Shown: positions 26,534 to 34,271 of the stretch, in pieces
How the letters are laid out: each line of letters begins with the position of its first letter
Position numbering within the stretch: position 1 is the stretch's first letter
Source of the DNA: Novosphingobium sp.
GTDB taxonomy: Bacteria; Pseudomonadota; Alphaproteobacteria; Sphingomonadales; Sphingomonadaceae
Assembly: GCF_020852455.1 (NCBI RefSeq)
Contig: NZ_JADZAT010000027.1
Location: 1-64,000 of the forward strand
Direction of reading: 5' to 3'
DNA length: 64,000 nt
Made by a program: the position numbers and the translations under genes
The notes under the pieces: generated by a model
The model's input: the letters and a program-made list of their open reading frames with translations, nothing else
Told to the model about the DNA's origin: nothing
The model's database searches: none

Positions 26534-27375
26534 GCCGCACCGGCGGCCTGGCCCTGCTGCTCGCGGCGCTGTCCGCCGCCCCGCTGCTGGCCGCTGACAA
26601 GGCTCCCGATCCCAAGACCGAAACGGTCCACGTGGTCAATGCGGGCGAGACGCTGGGCGGGATCGCCCAGCGCGCCGAAGTGCCCCGCGTGCTGATTATC
26701 GAGGCCAATGGCCTGAAAGAACCCTACGCCCTCAAGGCCGGGCAAAAGCTGGTGATCCCGCGCCGCCGCAGCCACACCGTGAAGGATGGTGAGACCGGGT
26801 TCGAGATCGCGATGGACTATGGCGTGCCCTGGGCCGATATCGCCGCCGCCAATGGCCTGAAGAACGATGCCAAGGTCAAGCCCGGGCAAAAGCTGGCGAT
26901 CCCCACCGCAACCACCGCCAAGGCCGCGCCGCAGGCCGTGCCCTCACCCTCGATCAGCACCGAGCCCAGCAAGGACCTGCCCGATACCGCCGCGCCGGCG
27001 TTCAAATGGCCGGTCAAGGGCAAGATCCGCCGCGCCTTCATCACCCCCAAGGACAAGGCCGCCGGCCACGAGGGGATCGACGTGCTGGCCGACGAGGGCA
27101 CCGCAGTACGGGCATCCGCCGGCGGCAAGGTGATCTTCGCCGGGCAAGGGCCCGACGAATACGGGCTGACCGTGATCCTGTGGCACGCCGGGCGCTGGAC
27201 CACCACCTACAGCTATCTCTCCAAGATCACCGTCAAGGAAGGCGATACGGTCAAGCCGAACGAGCGCATCGGGCTGGTCGGCGAAACCGGGCTGGCCGAA
27301 GAGCCACAGCTTCATTTCGAGATCCGCCGCAACAAGCTGGCGCAGGATCCCAAGCGCTACCTGCCCAAACCCTAA
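26530..27375 (+). CDS. LysM and LytM/M23 domain protein with incomplete catalytic site (NlpD-like)
   Basis: A 281-residue exported protein: signal peptide (GLALLLAALSAAPLLAA), two LysM repeats (VHVVNAGETLGGIA..., SHTVKDGETGFEIA...), a linker, then a LytM/M23 domain (about 160-275). Zinc-ligand positions are kept: His180 and Asp184 in GHEGID, and His262 in QLHFE. The two catalytic histidines are not: the YxHL position reads YSYL (Tyr229) and the first His of HxH is Gln260. This is the pattern of non-hydrolytic LytM factors such as NlpD/EnvC that activate amidases. GTG 26530 overlaps the surE stop. Tail-to-tail overlap with the next minus-strand gene is 4 bases. Confidence 0.87.
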   Translation: MSRTGGLALLLAALSAAPLLAADKAPDPKTETVHVVNAGETLGGIAQRAEVPRVLIIEANGLKEPYALKAGQKLVIPRRRSHTVKDGETGFEIAMDYGVPWADIAAANGLKNDAKVKPGQKLAIPTATTAKAAPQAVPSPSISTEPSKDLPDTAAPAFKWPVKGKIRRAFITPKDKAAGHEGIDVLADEGTAVRASAGGKVIFAGQGPDEYGLTVILWHAGRWTTTYSYLSKITVKEGDTVKPNERIGLVGETGLAEEPQLHFEIRRNKLAQDPKRYLPKP

Positions 27376-27725
27376 CCCAGCAGCCAGAACACCCCGCCCA
27401 TCGCCAGATAGGCGAGCAGGAAGGCCGCACTGTCGCGCCAGGTTTCGCGGCTGGGGGTCCCGTGACGCGCGCCCGCCATCCACAGCGCCGGGATCACGAT
27501 CGCCAGCGCCAGGCCGCTGGACTGCATGGCATAGAGGTGCGGCTTGAGCGCCAGCTTGTCAGGCCCGATCCGCGCCAGCGCATGGCCCAGCATCGCCGCC
27601 GGCACGATCTGCAGCAGGTAGAACCAGCTGCCCCTGAAGCTGACCGGACCGCGCCAGAACAGCCGCAACACGAACGCCGCGACCGCCGCCGCCAGCACCA
27701 CCGCCACCCAGTTCACCGGACCCAT
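27372..27725 (-). CDS. small integral membrane protein, DUF1761-like
   Basis: A 117-residue protein with four hydrophobic segments (VNWVAVVLAAAVAAFVLRLFW, then YLLQIVPAAMLGHAL, GLALAIVIPALWMAGA, AAFLLAYLAMGGVFWLL). The start MGPVNWVAVVLAA resembles DUF1761. ATG 27725 lies directly after the stop of the upstream 168-residue gene, so the two are translated together. Function unknown. Family assignment is by general resemblance only. Confidence 0.65.
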   Translation of the reverse strand: MGPVNWVAVVLAAAVAAFVLRLFWRGPVSFRGSWFYLLQIVPAAMLGHALARIGPDKLALKPHLYAMQSSGLALAIVIPALWMAGARHGTPSRETWRDSAAFLLAYLAMGGVFWLLG

Positions 27726-27726
27726 C

Positions 27727-28233
27727 TCAATCCTCCCATTCCAGCCGCGCGCAGTGCCCCTGCGGCGCGGCAATCCAGTCTTTGGCAAACGTGCCCAGGC
27801 CGCTGCGGATCCGATCGACCGCAGCTTCGTCAAAGCCTGCCGGAAGCGGCACATGCGAATAGCCGCAGGCGGTTTCGGCCAGGGCCAGCAGATCGCTCGC
27901 CGCACCGCCGGGGCTCCACAGGTCGGCCTCAAGGCATTCGACGATCCGTTCGGCCTGCAGCAGTTCGACGATCTCGCTGCCCGGCACCTCGGCGCGCCTG
28001 GCGCTGGCATGGCCGGCCGCCTTGGCGATTTCCTGCACTTCCTCGGGATGGATGCCCGCCGCGACCGTGCCCCAGAACCCCCGGGCCAGCCGCAGTTCGC
28101 GCTCGACAAACCAGTGGACCGCATCGTGCGGCACCGGTCCCTTCTTGGGAAAGCGCGTCTCAGCCACGCTGCCATCGGCGCGGGTCAGCACGATCCGGTC
28201 TTCGCTGACCCCCTTGGTGATTTCGATCCGCAT
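27727..28233 (-). CDS. conserved hypothetical cytoplasmic protein
   Basis: A 168-residue soluble protein ([20 protein letters not shown]...) with no signal peptide or membrane segment. The first 50 residues look like a small beta sheet plus helix ending [19 protein letters not shown]; the rest is helical. I do not recognise a family. It is coupled to the downstream DUF1761-like membrane protein (one base between stop and start) and divergent from rimO with a 47-base gap, so the two promoters share a very short region. Confidence 0.7.
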   Translation of the reverse strand: MRIEITKGVSEDRIVLTRADGSVAETRFPKKGPVPHDAVHWFVERELRLARGFWGTVAAGIHPEEVQEIAKAAGHASARRAEVPGSEIVELLQAERIVECLEADLWSPGGAASDLLALAETACGYSHVPLPAGFDEAAVDRIRSGLGTFAKDWIAAPQGHCARLEWED

Positions 28234-28280
28234 GGCCTTGCCCTAGCACTTTGCCGCGCCCGCGTGTAAGGGGCCGCGCG

Positions 28281-29645
28281 ATGGCCACCCAGATTCCCCA
28301 GCAGAAACGCGTCGGCATGGTCAGCCTGGGCTGCCCCAAGGCGCTGGTCGACAGCGAACGCATCCTCACCAAGCTGCGCGCCGATGGCTATGCCATGTCG
28401 CCCGATTACGAAGGCGCTGACGTGGTGCTGGTCAACACCTGCGGGTTCCTTGACAGCGCCAAGGAAGAAAGCCTGGCCGCGATTGGCGAGGCGATTGCCG
28501 AAAACGGCCGGGTGATCGTAACCGGCTGCATGGGGAGCGAAGCCGAACTGATCCGCGCCAGGTTCCCCGCCGTGCTGGCGGTGACCGGCGCGCACCAGTA
28601 CGAAGCCGTGGTCGAAGCGGTGCACGAGGCCGCCCCGCCCAGCCAGGGCCCGTTCATCGACCTGACCCCGCAGGGTGACGTCAAGCTGACCCCGCGGCAC
28701 TACAGCTACCTCAAGATTTCCGAGGGCTGCAATCACGCCTGCTCGTTCTGCATCATCCCGCAACTGCGCGGCAAACTGGCCAGCCGGCGGATCGACGCGG
28801 TGCTGCGCGAGGCGGAAAAGCTGGTCGCGGCGGGCACCCGAGAGCTGCTGGTGATCAGTCAGGACACCTCGGCCTACGGCGTCGATGTCCGGCATGAGGA
28901 ACGCGCCTGGCACGGCCGCCAGGTCCGCACCCACATGACCGATCTGGCACGCGAACTGGGCCAGTTGCGCACGCCTGAAGGCGAAACGCCGTGGGTGCGG
29001 CTGCACTATGTCTATCCCTACCCCCACGTCGAAGCGGTGATCCCGCTGATGGCCGAAGGGCTGCTGACCCCCTATCTCGACATCCCGTTCCAGCACGCCG
29101 CGCCCAATGTGCTGAAGGCGATGAAGCGCCCGGCGAACGAGGCCAAGGTACTGGAGCGGCTGCGCGAATGGCGCGCGGTGTGCCCCGATATCGCGATCCG
29201 CAGCAGCTTCGTGGTCGGTTTTCCGGGGGAGACCGAGGAAGACTTCCAGTACCTGCTCGACTGGCTGGACGAAGCCCAGCTTGACCGGGTTGGCGCCTTC
29301 CGGTTCGAACCGGTCGCCGGCGCCCAGGCCAACGACCTGCCCGGCGCCGTGCCCGAAGCAGTCAAGGAAGAGCGTTACGCCCGGATCATGGAAAAGACCG
29401 AGGCGATCAGCGCGGCCAAACTTTCGGCCAAGGTCGGCCAGACGATCAAGGTGATCATCGACGAGGTTGGCGAGCCCGACGAGGATGGCGACTGCGGTGC
29501 CACGGGGCGCTCACAGGCCGACGCCCCCGAAATCGACGGCGCGGTGTACCTGCGCGATGTACCCGCAGGTATCGCACCGGGGCAATTCGTCGATGTACTT
29601 GTCGAAGATGCCGATGCGCACGATCTGTTCGGGGTGGTTGCCTGA
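28281..29645 (+). CDS. rimO: ribosomal protein S12 methylthiotransferase RimO
   Basis: Radical-SAM enzyme that adds a methylthio group to an aspartate of ribosomal protein S12. The 454-residue protein has the N-terminal UPF0004 domain ([16 protein letters not shown], with cluster cysteines in SLGC, NTCGF and TGCMG). The radical-SAM CxxxCxxC ([10 protein letters not shown]) is near residue 145, and a C-terminal TRAM domain is present. The SLGCPKxxVDSE motif separates RimO from MiaB. ATG 28281 follows TAAGGGG; an in-frame 28251 start is less likely. Confidence 0.96.
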   Translation: MATQIPQQKRVGMVSLGCPKALVDSERILTKLRADGYAMSPDYEGADVVLVNTCGFLDSAKEESLAAIGEAIAENGRVIVTGCMGSEAELIRARFPAVLAVTGAHQYEAVVEAVHEAAPPSQGPFIDLTPQGDVKLTPRHYSYLKISEGCNHACSFCIIPQLRGKLASRRIDAVLREAEKLVAAGTRELLVISQDTSAYGVDVRHEERAWHGRQVRTHMTDLARELGQLRTPEGETPWVRLHYVYPYPHVEAVIPLMAEGLLTPYLDIPFQHAAPNVLKAMKRPANEAKVLERLREWRAVCPDIAIRSSFVVGFPGETEEDFQYLLDWLDEAQLDRVGAFRFEPVAGAQANDLPGAVPEAVKEERYARIMEKTEAISAAKLSAKVGQTIKVIIDEVGEPDEDGDCGATGRSQADAPEIDGAVYLRDVPAGIAPGQFVDVLVEDADAHDLFGVVA

Positions 29646-29736
29646 TCCTCGCATTTGTTTGCCGCACCAGGTTACTGATCAGCATCTCTTGCGAAAGGTG
29701 GCGCAATCGTCACGATCGTTGCGGCCAAGAGCTGAC

Positions 29737-29754
29737 GCAAGTTCTCGAACTTGC
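29737..29754. repeat. perfect 8-bp inverted repeat
   Basis: GCAAGTTC and GAACTTGC are separated by two bases. As RNA this gives a 7-bp stem with a CUCG loop. It lies 90 bases after rimO with no T-run, so it may be a weak terminator or an operator; I cannot decide which. Confidence 0.4.
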
Positions 29755-29846
29755 AACCTGAAAACTTGGCCGCATCACACAGGATCGCGCCCGGGCAAGG
29801 CTGTTAGGTCAATCGCAAACAAAGGCAATGCCCTATGCAATAATCA

Positions 29847-29946
29847 ATACTCCACACATGCGACTGGTAAGTAAAATCATAAATTTTTACTTATCCGCCA
29901 TATATGTATCGTCTATTATCAAGACGATCGATCAAAAGTGGAGTAT
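29847..29946 (+). promoter_or_regulatory. candidate structured leader that can pair with the Shine-Dalgarno sequence
   Basis: Three exact inverted repeats nest into a possible three-way junction. The outer arm ATACTCCAC (29847-29855) pairs with GTGGAGTAT (29938-29946), which contains the GGAG ribosome binding site of the gene starting at 29952. Inside, TAAGTAAAA (29868-29876) pairs with TTTTACTTA (29885-29893), and ATCGTCT (29908-29914) pairs with AGACGAT (29922-29928). If transcribed whole, the outer helix would hide the ribosome binding site. Whether the transcript starts upstream of 29847 is unknown. Confidence 0.45.
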
Positions 29947-29951
29947 GCTAG

Positions 29952-32900
29952 ATGATCTATTTGCCGACTGGCCCACAGTTTGTTGCCGACACGCTTACCA
30001 CTTACGATCAGTCTACACCCAATTTCACGCGGCTTGCCAACGGCACGCTGGCCCTGGTCTGGCAGACCAATGCGCCCACCGCTGACGGCAACAGCTATGC
30101 AATCGCCATCCGTCTGTTCAGCGCGACCGGGGTTCCTTTGGGTGTGGAATTCACAGTCAACAGTGCGACAGCACTGGCCCAGACCCGGCCGCAAATCGCC
30201 AGCCTGGCCAATGGCGGCTTTGTCGTCACCTGGGAAACTTCCGATACCACCCAGGACGGTTCAGGATCGGCAATCAAGGCGCGGATATTCTCGTCAACCG
30301 GCGTACCGGTTGGCGGAGAGTTCCTGGTCAATTCACTATCCTCGCTCAATCAGCAGCAGCCGAGCGTTACCGGCCTTGCCGATGGCAGCTTTGTCATTGC
30401 CTGGCAGACCACTGATACGACCCGCGATTCAGGCGGCGGCGCGGTCATGGCAAGGCGGTTCGATGCCAATGGTGCCGCGCTCGGTTCGGACTTCCTGATC
30501 AACACCTCCACAAGCTATACCGAAAACAACGTCGATCTCGTGACATTGAACGATGGCCGGTTCGCTGCAAGCTGGACCCTTAGCCTTAGCGGCAGCGCGC
30601 TGAGCAGCTATGTCCGCATCTTCAATGCCGATGGCACTCCGGCGACCAGCGACTTGCAGTTCGGGCAAGCCAGCGAGACTTCGGTTACCGCCTTGAGCAA
30701 TGGCGGCCTGGCGATCTCCTACACCCGCGGCTCGAACGTCTATCTGCGAATTGTGGACGCAAACGGCGCGTTGGTGGGCAACGAAAATCTGGTGGGTGCC
30801 GGCAGGGGCGGTGAGATTACTACGCTGGCCAATGGCAACGTCATCGTCACCTGGAACAACAGTTCCGAAATGGCCCGCGTCTTCAACGTGAACGGAACGC
30901 CGGAAGGCAACGAATTTGCTGTCGGGAATCCGACCTTGCAGTACGACCGGACAATTGTTGCCCTGGACAACGGTGGGTTCGCGGTGGCCTGGACCGACTT
31001 TGTCAACCAGCTAGATATTTCGATGCACGTTTTCCGGCCCAACGCCGCACCCGAACTTGGCGCGGCAACCCGCGCAATCGAAGCGCTGGAGAACCAGACC
31101 GGGGTAACCACGGTTCTGGCCACGGACGACGGATCGCCATCTTCGCTCAGTTACATGATTGTCGGTGGCGCCGACATGAACATGTTCACCATCAACGCGA
31201 CAACCGGTGTGGTCTCGTTCGTCTTCGCGCCCGATCGCGAGATGCCGGTCGATGCCAATCACGACAATGTCTATGAAGTCACGGTCCGCGCCTATGACGG
31301 CGATCTGTTCGACCTGCAAACGCTGCTGGTCACCGCCGGCAATGTCAACGAAACCCCCTACATTACGTCTGGCGGCGGATCGCCGAATGCCGTTCTGAGC
31401 GTTGCCGAAAACGTCGCCACGGTAACCACCATCACTTCGACCGATCCCGAGGGAACGCCGCGCATCTATTCGATCAGCGGCGGAGTCGACGCAGCGCTCT
31501 TCACGATCGATCCGAACACGGGCGTACTGTCGTTCATCACCGCCCCCAATCGCGAAGCACCATCAGACAGCAATCATGACAATGTTTACCAGGTAACTGT
31601 CCAGGCCAGCGATGGCAGTCTGATCGACACCCAGGGTTGGGCGATCACCGTTACGAACGTCAACGAAGCACCGGTGTTTACGTCGGCGCCCGGCTTTACC
31701 CTGATCGAGAACAGCACCCTGGTTGGCAACGTCACTTCGACCGATCCCGAAAGCAACCCCCGCACCTACAGCATAGTCGGCGGGGCCGATGCCGCGCTGT
31801 TTACGATCAACGCGGGAACCGGGGCGCTCAGCTTTATCTCGGCACCGAACCACGAAGCGCCGGGCGATGCCGATGGCGACAATCAATACGATGTGGTCGT
31901 TCAGGTCAGCGACGGAACGCTCAACAGCACGCAGGCAGTCTTGGTGACGGTTACCAATCAGAACGAGGGTGTGGCCATCACTTCACCGTCAAGCCTGACC
32001 GCCGTGGAAAACGGCACTGCGGCTGGCCAGATTTCAGCGCTCGATATCGATGGTGATGCGGTGACCTACTCCATCATCGGCGGGACCGACGCGGCCCGGT
32101 TTGCAATCGATCCGGTGACTGGCATGCTGAGCTTCGTCAACGCTCCGAACTTCGAAGCCCCTACAGACAGCAACGGCGACAATGCCTACCAGGTAACGGT
32201 CCAGGCCAGCGATGGTACGCTTTCGGCCACCCAGGCGGTTACCGTTACGGTTGGCAACGCCGATGAGGCGCCGGTCATTCTCTTTGACGACATTGCGAAC
32301 CCGGTGATCGTTGGCGTCGCGGAAGGCGCGACCGCAGTTCATCAGATCATCGCCTATGATCCGGACGGAGCGCCGCTGTCATACTCGATCAGTGGCGGGG
32401 CCGACGCGGCGTTCTTCACGATTGATGCGCTGACCGGTGCGCTCAGCTTCATCGCCGGGCAGGATCGCGAAGCCCCGGCCGATGCCAATGGTGACAACAT
32501 CTACGATGTGGTGGTGACCGTCAGCGATGGCACCATGAGCGTCAACGAAATGATCGGCGCGCTGATCATGAACGTCAACGAGACACCGACGATCACTCTG
32601 CCGGCCAACTTTGCCGTGGACGAAGGCACCTCGTTTGTCACCTTCAGCGCCGTTGGCGACGATCCGGATGGCGGCCCGCTCACTTACTCGCTCAGCGGGG
32701 CCGATGCCGGGCTGTTCACGATCGACCCGTTCACCGGCGTTGTCATGCTGGTGGCGAACCTCGATCACGAGGCACCGATCGATGCCGATGCCGACAATCT
32801 CTACGAACTGACCGTCACGGTCAGCGATGGCGAACTGAGCGCCGCGCAGGGCCTGACGATCACCGTCAACAACGTCAATGAAGCCCCCACCATCACCTCG

Positions 32901-34262
32901 ACGGCCAGCTTCGTTGTTGTTGACGAGGGCACCACCGCGGTCACCACGCTGACCGGCAGCGATCCCGAAAACACGGCGCTGACCTGGTCGATCGTCGGCG
33001 GGGCCGATGCCGCACGCTTCACGATCGATGCCCTGACCGGCGCGCTGAGCCTGATCACCGCGCCTGACCATGACGCGCCGATCGACAGCGATGGCGACAA
33101 CATCTACGACGTAATCATTGGTGCCAGCGATGGCAGCCTGATCGATACCCAGGCGCTGGCCGTGGCGATCAGCGACGTCAACGAAGCGCCGACGATCACC
33201 TCAAACGGTGGCGGCGCCAGCGCGGCGATTGCGGTGGCGGAGAACACCACGAGTGTCACCACTGTCACCTCGACCGACCCCGAAGGCACCGCCCGCACCT
33301 ACAGCATCGTCGGCGGGGCCGATGCCGCCCGCTTCACGATAAACGCGGCGACCGGGGCGCTCAGCTTCATCGCTCCGCCCAATTACGAGGCGGCCAGCGA
33401 TACCGGCGGCGACAATATCTACGATGTGATCGTCGCGGCTTCCGATGGCACGTTGACCGATACCCAGGCGCTGGCGATCATGGTCACCAATGCCAACGAT
33501 GCCCCCACCATCACCTCGAACGGAGGCGGCGACACGGCATCGGTGACGGTCAACGAAAACACCACCGCGGTCACCACCGTAACATCGACCGATCCGGAAG
33601 GCACCGCCCGCACCTACAGCATCGTTGGCGGATCGGATGCGGCCCGCTTCACGATCAATGCCACCACCGGCGTGCTGAGCTTCGTCGCCGCGCCGAACTA
33701 TGAAGCGCCGACCGACAGCAATGGCGACAACGTGTACAACGTGATCGTCCAGTCGAGCGACGGCAGCCTGGTCGATACCCAGGCGCTGGCCGTGGCGATC
33801 GGCAATGTTACCGACGGATCGACCATCACCGGCACCAACAGCGCCAACACGCTGACCGGCACCACCGCCGAAGACACGATCGACGGACGCGGCGGCAATG
33901 ATACGATCACTAGCGGACTGGGCGCGGACGTGATGACCGGCGGGGCCGGCGCTGACCGTTTTGTGTTCAACACACTGAACGACAGCCGGGTCAATGCGCC
34001 GGACCGGATCACCGACTTCACCCTGTCACAGAATGACCGGATCCAGCTGTCGGGGATTGATGCCAATGCCAGCCTGGCCGGCGATCAGGCGTTCAGCTGG
34101 ATCGGCACCGGCAATTTCACCAATGTCGCGGGCCAGCTGCGCTATTACCAGCAGAACGGCCACACCTATGTCACCGGCGATGTCAACGGCGACGGGGTGG
34201 GCGATTTCCTGATCCAGCTGGATCCGGCGGTGACGCTCGCGGCCAGCTACTTCGTACTCTGA
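29952..34262 (+). CDS. giant cadherin-like repeat protein with RTX C-terminus, type I secretion substrate
   Basis: A 1436-residue acidic protein without a signal peptide. Residues 1-360 hold about seven units of the form LANGGFVVTWET...ARIFSSTG...EFLVNS, a repeat common at the N-terminus of RTX proteins. Residues 366-1288 hold nine cadherin-like repeats of about 102 residues (VAEN..VTTVTSTDPEGT, then SIVGGADAARFTI and DNxYDVxVxASDG), with Ca2+-binding DxD/DxNDN-type acidic motifs. Residues 1289-1436 are an RTX roll (IDGRGGNDTITSGLGADVMT) and a serralysin-type C-terminal domain (GADRFVF, DRITDF, GVGDFLIQL) carrying the secretion signal. Probably an adhesin or matrix protein. GGAG lies 8 bases before ATG 29952. 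No exporter genes are nearby. Confidence 0.9.
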   Translation: MIYLPTGPQFVADTLTTYDQSTPNFTRLANGTLALVWQTNAPTADGNSYAIAIRLFSATGVPLGVEFTVNSATALAQTRPQIASLANGGFVVTWETSDTTQDGSGSAIKARIFSSTGVPVGGEFLVNSLSSLNQQQPSVTGLADGSFVIAWQTTDTTRDSGGGAVMARRFDANGAALGSDFLINTSTSYTENNVDLVTLNDGRFAASWTLSLSGSALSSYVRIFNADGTPATSDLQFGQASETSVTALSNGGLAISYTRGSNVYLRIVDANGALVGNENLVGAGRGGEITTLANGNVIVTWNNSSEMARVFNVNGTPEGNEFAVGNPTLQYDRTIVALDNGGFAVAWTDFVNQLDISMHVFRPNAAPELGAATRAIEALENQTGVTTVLATDDGSPSSLSYMIVGGADMNMFTINATTGVVSFVFAPDREMPVDANHDNVYEVTVRAYDGDLFDLQTLLVTAGNVNETPYITSGGGSPNAVLSVAENVATVTTITSTDPEGTPRIYSISGGVDAALFTIDPNTGVLSFITAPNREAPSDSNHDNVYQVTVQASDGSLIDTQGWAITVTNVNEAPVFTSAPGFTLIENSTLVGNVTSTDPESNPRTYSIVGGADAALFTINAGTGALSFISAPNHEAPGDADGDNQYDVVVQVSDGTLNSTQAVLVTVTNQNEGVAITSPSSLTAVENGTAAGQISALDIDGDAVTYSIIGGTDAARFAIDPVTGMLSFVNAPNFEAPTDSNGDNAYQVTVQASDGTLSATQAVTVTVGNADEAPVILFDDIANPVIVGVAEGATAVHQIIAYDPDGAPLSYSISGGADAAFFTIDALTGALSFIAGQDREAPADANGDNIYDVVVTVSDGTMSVNEMIGALIMNVNETPTITLPANFAVDEGTSFVTFSAVGDDPDGGPLTYSLSGADAGLFTIDPFTGVVMLVANLDHEAPIDADADNLYELTVTVSDGELSAAQGLTITVNNVNEAPTITSTASFVVVDEGTTAVTTLTGSDPENTALTWSIVGGADAARFTIDALTGALSLITAPDHDAPIDSDGDNIYDVIIGASDGSLIDTQALAVAISDVNEAPTITSNGGGASAAIAVAENTTSVTTVTSTDPEGTARTYSIVGGADAARFTINAATGALSFIAPPNYEAASDTGGDNIYDVIVAASDGTLTDTQALAIMVTNANDAPTITSNGGGDTASVTVNENTTAVTTVTSTDPEGTARTYSIVGGSDAARFTINATTGVLSFVAAPNYEAPTDSNGDNVYNVIVQSSDGSLVDTQALAVAIGNVTDGSTITGTNSANTLTGTTAEDTIDGRGGNDTITSGLGADVMTGGAGADRFVFNTLNDSRVNAPDRITDFTLSQNDRIQLSGIDANASLAGDQAFSWIGTGNFTNVAGQLRYYQQNGHTYVTGDVNGDGVGDFLIQLDPAVTLAASYFVL
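31042..33816 (+). repeat. nine tandem cadherin-like coding repeats
   Basis: Nine in-frame units of about 300-315 bases encode cadherin-like domains. The last two (about 33186-33500 and 33501-33816, 315-base period) are the most alike, sharing ENTT-VTTVTSTDPEGTARTYSIV and other blocks. This suggests recent duplication or gene conversion at the 3' end of the array. Confidence 0.75.
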
Positions 34263-34271
34263 AGCAGTCCT

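Larger units (their letters stand above)
29646..29951. other. intergenic region upstream of the cadherin/RTX gene, AT-rich 3' half
   Basis: No gene is seen. The first half holds inverted repeats, the best being GCAAGTTC-TC-GAACTTGC at 29737-29754, which has no T-tract. From about 29815 the sequence becomes strikingly AT-rich compared with the surrounding DNA and contains three nested inverted repeats (see the element at 29847-29946). A possible -10 hexamer TATTAT lies at 29914-29919, with TTATCC 17 bases upstream as a weak -35. Confidence 0.5.

Noticed and set aside
31042..33816. Regular repeats that might suggest a CRISPR-like or minisatellite array
   Set aside because: The period is about 300 bases, in frame and diverged, encoding cadherin-like domains; there are no short identical repeats with spacers.
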